Origin: DAOUCV01 sp034432095
Lineage (GTDB): Bacteria > Chloroflexota > Dehalococcoidia > Dehalococcoidales > UBA2162
Assembly: GCA_034432095.1 (NCBI GenBank)
Contig: DAOUCV010000033.1
Location: 1 to 24,412, forward strand
DNA length: 24,412 bases
Reading direction: 5' to 3'
Position numbers and translations under genes: made by a program. The notes beneath the pieces were generated by a model. The model made no database searches. It saw nothing but the letters and a program-made list of their open reading frames with translations, and had not been told where the DNA came from. Of the stretch, positions 7,011 to 13,446 are shown piece after piece (the stretch's first letter is position 1; each line of letters begins with the position of its first letter).

Positions 7011-8008
7011 AGTTCCGTCTTTTTCCTTTTCCTCCTCCGAATCATGTCAGTGAAGGCTTCCAGTCTGGTCACTACCCCGGCTTCAGCGGTATGCTCATCC
7101 AAGGTAAGACACATAAAGGGAGCAGCCCTTAACCTGGCCGATTGCCGGCGTACTGTGTCCATCATTAGTGAATCGGGTCCACAACCGAAAGCCATTATAC
7201 CAATAACACCATTAACGCCGCTTTGCAAGTAGTATCCGCCAGCGCCAACGACTTCTTCTTCGTACGTCCAGTAGGCGCCACCGATAAGCCTGTTTACCGC
7301 CGATTCAAGCTCCCGGGCGCTGACCATCTCCGGGGTCAACACCTTATTGCCCGCCTGCTCCAGCCGTTGGATAAGGCGATGGTTGATATATTCATCATAG
7401 AGGAGGTACGGGTGACCGATGAGAGCAATCGCTTCCCGTGTTGAAGCTGAATATCGGGAAGCTGCCTTGAGCTCTTCCCCGTTTGTGTCTGATATTCTTG
7501 CTATTGCGTCAGGTGGGGTTAATCCCTGACGGGACATTAACTCTCGGTAGTCCCGGTAGACCCGCCAGGCAGCCAGGCCAGCTCGCCTGACCTTAAATGG
7601 ACTAAAGGTAAAATGCCGCCCCAGTTTATAGATAGCTTGATAAAGCTCACTTTTCCCCTTATTGATATCAATCTCTATCTCCAGGATTGGGGGTGACTCA
7701 GGAATAACCGCTTTGGTCATATCGGGTAAGCCAAGGAACTTCGAGCAGTTATAGACCCTGTTCTGCACGCTGCGGATAGCCGGAATAAAAACCCAGTCGC
7801 ACTTCCCCACCAAGGAAAGAACGTGCCCCAGAAAAGCCTTTACGGGTAAGCAAGTATCGGCGACTACCCGAGCTGAACCTTCCTCTAACATAGCCCGGGT
7901 AGTTGGTGGCGAAACCACCACTTCTGTCCCGAGTTCCTCAAAGAAGGTCTTCCACGCCGGGTAGTATTGGTAGTAGAGTAACGCCCTGGGAATGCCTATC
8001 CTGATCAT
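7001..8008 (-). CDS. DUF2229-like CoA-enzyme activase-associated protein (COG3580-like)
   Basis: This 335-residue protein has an N-terminus (IGIPRALLYYQYYPAWKTFF, then LGTEVVVSPPT) characteristic of the DUF2229 group, which occurs in Firmicutes as part of very large acyl-CoA dehydratase activase-related proteins and in archaea as separate genes. Cysteines at 53 (ADTCLPVKAF), 70, 88 (YNCSKFLG), 276 (FGCGPDS) and 300 (FMCLTLDEH) could bind FeS. The end (AEAGVVTRLEAFTDMI) repeats the C-terminal motif of the downstream protein, so the two are distant paralogues and may form a heterodimer. The ATG overlaps the amidohydrolase stop (ATGA, 8005-8008). Function is unknown; an electron-accepting subunit for the downstream ATPase is inferred. 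Confidence 0.8.
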   Translation of the reverse strand: MIRIGIPRALLYYQYYPAWKTFFEELGTEVVVSPPTTRAMLEEGSARVVADTCLPVKAFLGHVLSLVGKCDWVFIPAIRSVQNRVYNCSKFLGLPDMTKAVIPESPPILEIEIDINKGKSELYQAIYKLGRHFTFSPFKVRRAGLAAWRVYRDYRELMSRQGLTPPDAIARISDTNGEELKAASRYSASTREAIALIGHPYLLYDEYINHRLIQRLEQAGNKVLTPEMVSARELESAVNRLIGGAYWTYEEEVVGAGGYYLQSGVNGVIGIMAFGCGPDSLMMDTVRRQSARLRAAPFMCLTLDEHTAEAGVVTRLEAFTDMIRRRKRKKTELCV

Positions 8009-9177
8009 TGCCCTTGCCCAAATTCCTCCCTGACCCTGGCTAGCGTTTCCGGACTGGCGAGCAGGTCAACCACCGTCATAGCTAGAGCTTTGGCGGCATC
8101 AAGCATCCCCTTGATGCCGCTATCTGAGGCAGCCGCCGAGGCAAACCCGGGGGAGTGGGTTAGAGTCTCCTTATCAGCTATGGCAATAAAGGGGTGGATG
8201 CTGGGTACTAACTGGCTGACATTACCCATATCGGTGCTACCAAAGGCACGTTCGGGGTCAGAAAGGGCAACAGTGCGCCCCAGAGACTCCATATTCCGGG
8301 CAAATAATTTGGCTAGGGTTAGATTATTGCGCATCGGAGCGTAACACACCTTATCCCACTTGTATTGCAGTCTAGCCCCGGTAGCTGTAGCCGCCCCGAT
8401 AAAACAGTTTAGAACTTTCTCTTTGAGTTCCTCAAGGTAGGCATTATCCTTAGCACGCACCAGGAAAGTCCCGGCGCTGTGGGCTGGCACAATGTTCGCG
8501 GCTTCCCCGCCATCGGTGATAATACCGTGAATACGGGCGGTACTCCTGATGTGCTGGCGCAGTGAATTAATGGCGGCAAAGGATTGGAGCATGGCTTCCA
8601 GGGCGTTGATGCCTTGCTCTGGACTGGCCGCAGCGTGAGCCGCTTTGCCAAAAAATTCAATTTCTAGATTCTGGCAGGCAAGAGCCTCAGTGGTAGCGGT
8701 GTCACTTGTCCCCGGGTGCACTATCATCGCCACATCCAAACCTTTAAAAGCCCCCCTCTCTGCCATTATAATTTTACCGCCATATAGCTCCTCAGCCGGC
8801 GTGCCGATAACCAGAACACTGCCTCCATATTGGTCAATGGCTGGCTTAGAAGCCACACCAGCACCAACAGCACAGGTAGCTATGATATTGTGACCACAGG
8901 CATGGCCAAGCTCAGGCAGAGCATCATACTCAGCCAGAATCGCAATAGATGGCCTCCCGTTTCCGTAACTGGCTTTGAAAGCGGTTGGTAGCTGGCAGAT
9001 ACCCCGCTCTATGGTGAAACCGTTTTCCTCCAGGTATTGGCTTAACCAGCCGGCGGCCTGGACTTCGCGAAAACCCAGTTCAGGGGTTGAGTGGATTTTC
9101 AGAGAGAGCTCCCGAAGCTGATCACGGCGGGCGTCTATTTCATTTATGACTGAAGCTTTTAACTTTTTTGTCTCCAT
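8005..9177 (-). CDS. M20-family metal-dependent amidohydrolase/aminoacylase (M20D type)
   Basis: This 390-residue enzyme is of the AbgB/hippurate hydrolase/IAA-amino-acid hydrolase type and hydrolyses N-acyl amino acid amide bonds. Metal and catalytic motifs are AEYDALPELGHACGHN (82-97, with Cys94 and His96 as M20D metal ligands), TPAEE (126-130), HPG (154-156) and a C-terminal THSPGF. A lid/dimerisation domain (about 170-290) contains GKAAHAAASPEQGINALEAM. The ATG at 9177 is preferred over an in-frame TTG at 9198, because the family N-terminus (helix, then LSLKIHSTPELGF) aligns and a TATAAT lies only ~10-15 nt from the TTG. It is the first gene of the operon. The substrate cannot be inferred, but folate-catabolite or acyl-amino-acid cleavage is typical. 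Confidence 0.9.
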   Translation of the reverse strand: METKKLKASVINEIDARRDQLRELSLKIHSTPELGFREVQAAGWLSQYLEENGFTIERGICQLPTAFKASYGNGRPSIAILAEYDALPELGHACGHNIIATCAVGAGVASKPAIDQYGGSVLVIGTPAEELYGGKIIMAERGAFKGLDVAMIVHPGTSDTATTEALACQNLEIEFFGKAAHAAASPEQGINALEAMLQSFAAINSLRQHIRSTARIHGIITDGGEAANIVPAHSAGTFLVRAKDNAYLEELKEKVLNCFIGAATATGARLQYKWDKVCYAPMRNNLTLAKLFARNMESLGRTVALSDPERAFGSTDMGNVSQLVPSIHPFIAIADKETLTHSPGFASAAASDSGIKGMLDAAKALAMTVVDLLASPETLARVREEFGQGQ

Positions 9178-9208
9178 ATTCCGCTGCAGAATAGACAAAG
9201 TAACTTTT

Positions 9209-9214
9209 ATTATA
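9209..9214 (-). promoter_or_regulatory. possible -10 element for the amidohydrolase-to-trxB operon
   Basis: On the minus strand TATAAT lies about 32 nt before the chosen ATG at 9177. No clear -35 is present at 16-18 bp, so confidence is low. It is the only strong -10-like hexamer seen ahead of this long operon. Confidence 0.3.
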
Positions 9215-9262
9215 GCCCACCAGCGCTAGGATTTCTAGACTCTGACATCACATCGTTTATCA

Positions 9263-9312
9263 CCCCTTCCCCTTTAAAAAGGGGAAGGGGATTTAGTTAT
9301 ATAAGAGAGGCT
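9263..9312. repeat. GC-rich palindromic repeat, copy 1
   Basis: A perfect 13-bp inverted repeat (CCCCTTCCCCTTT at 9263-9275, complement at 9278-9290) with a 2-nt centre is followed about 12 bp later by AAGAGAGGCT (9303-9312). It lies between two divergent transcription units, so it has no upstream gene to terminate. A degenerate copy of the same size and layout is at 18819-18869. This looks like a dispersed REP- or MITE-like element. The rest of the gap up to 9396 (a C/T-rich stretch) shows nothing else I can name. Confidence 0.55.
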
Positions 9313-9396
9313 TCGCCCTTCTTTGACTCTCCACTTTGTATGCGGTTCCCAAAAAGAGTGCCTCCCCTTTCTAAACTCTCTTTCTATATAGACAAC

Positions 9397-9425
9397 TTGC
9401 ATTTTCTAGCTGATTGTGGTATGCT
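9397..9425 (+). promoter_or_regulatory. sigma70-type promoter of the nusA operon
   Basis: The -35 TTGCAT (9397-9402) and -10 TATGCT (9420-9425) are separated by exactly 17 bp. Transcription would begin near 9432, giving a leader of about 70 nt before the nusA ATG at 9504. Because no rimP gene precedes nusA, this is the expected position for the promoter of the whole nusA-rnpM-infB-rbfA-truB cluster. Confidence 0.6.
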
Positions 9426-9439
9426 TATTTTGAGTATTT

Positions 9440-9464
9440 AAGTGGGTTTTGTTCCCACTTTTTT
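9440..9464 (+). terminator. intrinsic-terminator-like hairpin in the nusA leader (possible attenuator)
   Basis: AAGTGGG (9440-9446) pairs with CCCACTT (9454-9460) around a 7-nt loop, and the 3' arm runs straight into T's (TTTTTT at 9459-9464), then ATTATA. It lies just after the predicted start of transcription and before nusA. As NusA itself stimulates pausing and termination at hairpins, autoregulation by attenuation is plausible. It could instead be a 5' stabilising stem. Confidence 0.5.
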
Positions 9465-9503
9465 ATTATAGTGGAATTTTAAGATTGGAGGTCCTGACCC
9501 GAG

Positions 9504-10880
9504 ATGAAGAGTGATTTTTTACTCGCTATCACACAAATCTCGGCGGAGAAAAACCTGCCCAGTGAAGTAGTCCTTTCTGCGGTCGAGGCAGCGCTGGTAT
9601 CGGCTTACAAGAAGGATAGCTTTGCTCCCAACCAGAATATTTCGGTAAAGATTAATCCGACAACGGGCCAGGTTCAAGTGTGGGCTGAGAAGGTTGTGGT
9701 GGAACGACCTTCGGATGGCTCCAGAGAGATATCACTGGAGGAGGCACGCCAAATCAAGCCGGACGCCCAGATAGGTGAGGCTCTTATGGTAGAAGCTACC
9801 CCTCGCAATGCCGGGCGTATTGCGGCTCAAACGGCGAAGCAGGTTATTTTGCAGCGCCTTCATGAGGCAGAGCATAGCGCTATCTTCGAAGAATACGCTG
9901 GTAAGGAAGGTGATATTGTCACCGGGCTAGTGCAACGTATTGAACCAAGACAAATCCTAGTCGATTTGGGCAGGACCGAAGCGATATTACCGGCAACTGA
10001 GCAGGTGCCCGGCGAAAGGTACCGGGTAGGTCAAAGGCTTAAGGTTATCATTCTGGAGGTAGTCCGAACTAACAAGGGGCCTCGGGTGATATTGTCACGT
10101 TCGCATCCGGATTTACTTCGCCGGCTTTTCGAAATGGAGATTCCTGAAATTTTTAACGGAGTTGTAGCTATAGAATCAATTGCTCGTGAGGCAGGCTATC
10201 GAAGTAAGGTAGCGGTAACAGCACGCCAGGACGGTATTGACCCGGTTGGCTGTTGTGTTGGATTGCGAGGTATCAGGATACAAAATATTGTCACTGAGTT
10301 AAACGGGGAAAAGATAGACGTCGTCATGTGGAGCCCCGATGCCGCTACCTTTATTGCTAATGCTCTCAGCCCGGCAAAGATACTAAATGTTCAACTGAAT
10401 CAGGAGGAAGGGGTCGCTACGGTGGTTGTCCCCGATAGGCAGCTTTCACTGGCTATCGGCAAAGAGGGGCAGAATGTCAGGCTGGCAGCCAAGCTCACTG
10501 GATGGCGAATTGACATTAAGAGTGCTTCCGCGGTTGAGGCAGAAAGGGCAGAGGTAGCCCAAGCTCCGGTCGAGGCGGCAGAAGTGGCGGTTGCTGAAGA
10601 AGTGCCATCTGAAATACCCCGAGAATTAAAGCTAGCCTTGCCGGCTCTCGATGCCTCACCCGTTTCTCCTCCAGTTTCTTTTGAACCACCAACGGCAGAC
10701 AAACCTCAACTCCGGTTTGCTGAAGACATTTTAACATTGGCGCCGACCAAGCCGCAGACTAAAGTCAAAAAGAAGAAAAAGAAAGGTCCCCTGGGCAGGG
10801 AAGTTGAAGAGGAGAGAGCCAAAGGCAGGAAACCCCGCCGAGAACGAGAAATGTTTATCGAGGATGAGGAGGAATATTAG
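9504..10880 (+). CDS. nusA: transcription termination/antitermination factor NusA
   Basis: NusA binds RNA polymerase and nascent RNA and controls pausing, termination and antitermination. The 458 residues show an N-terminal polymerase-binding domain (1-125, starting MKSDFLLAITQIS), an S1 domain (about 136-200, with GLVQRIEPRQILVDLG), KH1 (about 201-275, with GLRGIRIQNI) and KH2 (about 285-345, with GKEGQNVRLAAKLTGW). A family-atypical charged tail follows (about 346-458): Ala/Glu-rich, then Pro-rich, then a lysine run (VKKKKKKG) and an acidic end. There are no E. coli-type acidic repeat domains. GGAGG lies 12 nt before the ATG, a long spacing. The first gene of its operon, it overlaps the initiation signals of rnpM at its 3' end. 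Confidence 0.96.
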   Translation: MKSDFLLAITQISAEKNLPSEVVLSAVEAALVSAYKKDSFAPNQNISVKINPTTGQVQVWAEKVVVERPSDGSREISLEEARQIKPDAQIGEALMVEATPRNAGRIAAQTAKQVILQRLHEAEHSAIFEEYAGKEGDIVTGLVQRIEPRQILVDLGRTEAILPATEQVPGERYRVGQRLKVIILEVVRTNKGPRVILSRSHPDLLRRLFEMEIPEIFNGVVAIESIAREAGYRSKVAVTARQDGIDPVGCCVGLRGIRIQNIVTELNGEKIDVVMWSPDAATFIANALSPAKILNVQLNQEEGVATVVVPDRQLSLAIGKEGQNVRLAAKLTGWRIDIKSASAVEAERAEVAQAPVEAAEVAVAEEVPSEIPRELKLALPALDASPVSPPVSFEPPTADKPQLRFAEDILTLAPTKPQTKVKKKKKKGPLGREVEEERAKGRKPRREREMFIEDEEEY

Positions 10881-10881
10881 C

Positions 10882-11169
10882 TTGCACTCAGTCAGGCATA
10901 TACCCCAGCGAACCTGCGTAGCCTGTCGCAAGGTAAGACCTAAACAGGAGCTAATCCGCCTGGTACGCACTGCCGATGGGAGTGTCGAGGTTGATAGCAG
11001 TGGCAGGAAGGCAGGACGGGGTGCATACCTGTGCCCGAAACAGGAGTGCTGGCAGGCGGGGTTAAAGGGTAGTCGATTAGAGCACACCTTGCGTACCACC
11101 CTTTCCCAAGATAATCGCGAGCAACTAATTAAGACAGCTGAAAAACTACATTTTTCAGCATCGGCATGA
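10882..11169 (+). CDS. rnpM: RnpM/YlxR family RNA-binding protein
   Basis: A 95-residue protein of the YlxR family, one member of which has been shown in Bacillus to bind and modulate RNase P. Motifs are IPQRTCVACRKVRPKQELIR (7-26, with Cys12 and Cys15), GRKAGRGAYLCPKQECW (41-57, with Cys51 and Cys56) and a basic surface. The TTG start is chosen because AGGAGG (10867-10872, inside the nusA end) lies 9 nt upstream and the resulting N-terminus matches the family. An in-frame ATG at 10864 would overlap nusA by 17 nt. The position between nusA and infB is the conserved one. The ylxQ (L7Ae-like) gene often found next is absent. Confidence 0.9.
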   Translation: MHSVRHIPQRTCVACRKVRPKQELIRLVRTADGSVEVDSSGRKAGRGAYLCPKQECWQAGLKGSRLEHTLRTTLSQDNREQLIKTAEKLHFSASA

Positions 11170-11179
11170 GGAGCAGGTA

Positions 11180-13027
11180 GTGGCAAAGGGAAGTAAGCCG
11201 GACAACGTTTCAGCACCCTTAGCTGAGGGAGTCAGTACTAAGCCCTCATCAGCGAAGACTCGCTTGATTGAGCTTCCTGACACCTTGAGTGTCAAGCAAC
11301 TGGCTGACCTTTTGCAGGTTAGCGCCATAGATATCATCAAACAGCTGATGAGGAATGGCATTATGGCTAATATCAACCAGGCCATTGATTACGAATCAGC
11401 CGCGGCGGTGGTGGCTGGTTTGGGTTATGAAGCCCGTTTGAAGCCTCGGGCGGGGCGAAAGCCATCCAGCCTTATCCGGGACATTAAGAAACAACAACTC
11501 CAGCAGGGCAAAGAACTTGCTGGGCTTAAACCGCGACCTCCGGTAGTGGCGGTTATGGGACACGTTGACCACGGCAAGACCAGGCTACTTGATGCTATCC
11601 GGCAGACCAACGTCATGGATAGTGAAGCCGGGGGCATTACCCAGCGTATCGGGGCTTATCAAGTAGAAGTTAACGGACAAAAGATTACCTTCCTCGATAC
11701 CCCGGGTCATGAGGCCTTTACCGCTATGCGAGCTCGCGGAGCCCAAGTAACCGACATCACTATTCTGGTAGTGGCGGCGGATGACGGAGTCATGCCGCAG
11801 ACCTTAGAAGCTATCGACCATGCTCGGGCCGCCGGGGTGCCCATTGTGGTGGCTATTAATAAGATTGATAAACCCGAGGCTAACCCGGAGCTCGTCAAGC
11901 AACAGCTGGCTGATGCCGGTTTGCTTATTGAGGAGTGGGGAGGAGACACCGTCTGCGTTCCGGTTTCGGCTAAAGAGAAGAAAGGCATCACAGAACTGCT
12001 GGAGAACCTTCTGGTTGTGGCTGAGATGGAGGAGCTTAAGGCTGACCCCTCTCGACCAGCCGTAGGTGTGGTTCTCGAGGCTAAACTGGACAAGACTAAA
12101 GGAGCCGTAACTACCGTCCTGGTTCACGATGGCACACTCAAGGTTGGTGACACGGTAGTGGTTGGCACCATATGGGGTAGGGTAAAGGCTATGTATAATG
12201 ATATGGGTAAGCCGGTGAGAAAGGCAGGGCCAGCCAGCCCGGTCGAGATACTCGGCTTAAGCAGCGTGTCACAGGCGGGAGATACCTTGACGGTTGTCGC
12301 CGGAGAACGCGAGGCTAGGGCTTTAATTGAGAAGCGCCGGGCGGAGATGCAACCAGAGCCCTCCGCAATAACAAGAACAGTAAGCCTCAGCAATCTATTT
12401 GACCAGATAAGCCAGGGGCAGGTAAAAGAGCTCAATGTTATCCTCAGGACCGATGTTCAAGGCAGTATTGAACCGATAAAAAGTTCTCTGGAACAGCTAT
12501 CAACAGACGAAGTCAAGGTCAGAGTTATTCGCAGTGCCAGTGGTAATGTTACTGAGAGTGATGTTATGTTAGCTATTGCTTCTAAGGCAATCATTATCGG
12601 ATTTAATACCGAGTCTGAGCCAGGAGCACAGCGATTGGCCGATTTGGAAGGTGTGAGCATCCGTTATTATAACGTTATTTACAATCTAGTGGACGATGTA
12701 AGCAAGGCTCTGAAAGGTATGCTTGAGCCTTCTAAGGTCGAAGTTATTGACGGCCGGGCTGAGGTGCGGGCGGTCTTCCCTAGCGGGAAAATGGGCAGGG
12801 TAGCCGGTGTCTATGTCACCGAGGGTAAGGTAAGTCTAGGAGCTTCGGTCAGGGTGCGGCGTCAGGGGAAAACCGTATCCGAATCCGTGGTCAGTAGTTT
12901 GCGGCGCTTCAAAGATAATGTCAGGGAGGTGACCAGTGGTTTGGAGTGTGGGGTAGGCATCAAGGATTTCAACGGGTTTGAGGTTGGGGACATGCTGGAG
13001 TTCTTTAGGATCGAGGAAACACGCTAG
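11180..13027 (+). CDS. infB: translation initiation factor IF-2
   Basis: This GTPase delivers initiator fMet-tRNA to the 30S subunit and promotes subunit joining. The GTG start has GAGGAG 6 nt upstream. The 615 residues include a short N-terminal region with an IF2-N helical module (about 35-85, LSVKQLADLLQVS). The G domain has GHVDHGKT (127-134), DTPGH (173-177), NKID (227-230) and SAK. Domain II, domain III and the C2 fMet-tRNA-binding domain end with ECGVGIKDFNGFEVGD. The long, variable N-terminal extension seen in many bacterial IF-2 proteins is missing. Located between rnpM (10 nt gap) and rbfA (10 nt gap). Confidence 0.97.
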   Translation: MAKGSKPDNVSAPLAEGVSTKPSSAKTRLIELPDTLSVKQLADLLQVSAIDIIKQLMRNGIMANINQAIDYESAAAVVAGLGYEARLKPRAGRKPSSLIRDIKKQQLQQGKELAGLKPRPPVVAVMGHVDHGKTRLLDAIRQTNVMDSEAGGITQRIGAYQVEVNGQKITFLDTPGHEAFTAMRARGAQVTDITILVVAADDGVMPQTLEAIDHARAAGVPIVVAINKIDKPEANPELVKQQLADAGLLIEEWGGDTVCVPVSAKEKKGITELLENLLVVAEMEELKADPSRPAVGVVLEAKLDKTKGAVTTVLVHDGTLKVGDTVVVGTIWGRVKAMYNDMGKPVRKAGPASPVEILGLSSVSQAGDTLTVVAGEREARALIEKRRAEMQPEPSAITRTVSLSNLFDQISQGQVKELNVILRTDVQGSIEPIKSSLEQLSTDEVKVRVIRSASGNVTESDVMLAIASKAIIIGFNTESEPGAQRLADLEGVSIRYYNVIYNLVDDVSKALKGMLEPSKVEVIDGRAEVRAVFPSGKMGRVAGVYVTEGKVSLGASVRVRRQGKTVSESVVSSLRRFKDNVREVTSGLECGVGIKDFNGFEVGDMLEFFRIEETR

Positions 13028-13037
13028 GGGGATAGTT

Positions 13038-13391
13038 TTGGCATACCACATTGAACGGGTAAATAGCCTCATCCGTCAGGAAATCAGTGAATTGCTTCAA
13101 CGCCAAGTCAAAGACCCGCGACTTGGTGATTTCGTTGCGGTGACCGAGGTGGTTACCTCCCCTGACCTGAAATCCGCCAAGGTCTTCGTCAGCACCATGT
13201 GTAGCGAGGAACAAAAACAAGAAGTGCTGAGCGTACTGGCCTTGGCTTCGGGTTTCCTCCGGAGGGAGCTAGCCAAGCGTCTGAAGCTACGCTATACCCC
13301 CGAACTGAACTTTCAGTGGGATGATTCCATCGAGCGGGGCGACCACCTACTACGGCTGATTGATGAGGTTACCCAGAGAAAAACCGATTAA
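13038..13391 (+). CDS. rbfA: 30S ribosome-binding factor A
   Basis: This 117-residue KH-fold factor assists 16S rRNA 5'-end maturation and 30S assembly, and is linked to cold adaptation. The TTG start has AGGGGG 6 nt upstream and gives the family N-terminus HIERVNSLIRQEISELL. Further motifs are VKDPRLGDFVAVTEVVTSPDLKSA-type strands (quoted in parts: KDPRLGDFV and SPDLKSAKVFVS), ASGFLRRELAKRLKLR and a final PELNFQWDDSIERGDH. It follows infB by 10 nt. Confidence 0.94.
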   Translation: MAYHIERVNSLIRQEISELLQRQVKDPRLGDFVAVTEVVTSPDLKSAKVFVSTMCSEEQKQEVLSVLALASGFLRRELAKRLKLRYTPELNFQWDDSIERGDHLLRLIDEVTQRKTD

Positions 13392-13421
13392 GACCGGCGT
13401 TTCCCAACGAAAGTTAACGGG

Positions 13422-13440
13422 AAGCCTTTCAGTAAGGCTT
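13422..13440 (+). promoter_or_regulatory. small hairpin covering the truB ribosome-binding region
   Basis: AAGCCTT (13422-13428) and AAGGCTT (13434-13440) form a perfect 7-bp stem with loop TCAGT. The only Shine-Dalgarno-like purines before the truB ATG (AAGG, 13434-13437) lie in the 3' arm, so the stem could reduce truB translation. No T-run follows, so it is not a typical terminator. Confidence 0.35.
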
Positions 13441-13446
13441 GATAAT

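Noticed and set aside
9177..9198. TTG at 9198 as the amidohydrolase start
   Set aside because: It would be almost at the predicted transcript 5' end and lacks a ribosome-binding site, and the ATG at 9177 fits the family N-terminus.
10731..11216. Minus-strand open frame of 161 codons across the nusA end, rnpM and the infB start
   Set aside because: It is antisense to three well-supported genes and has no motif of its own.
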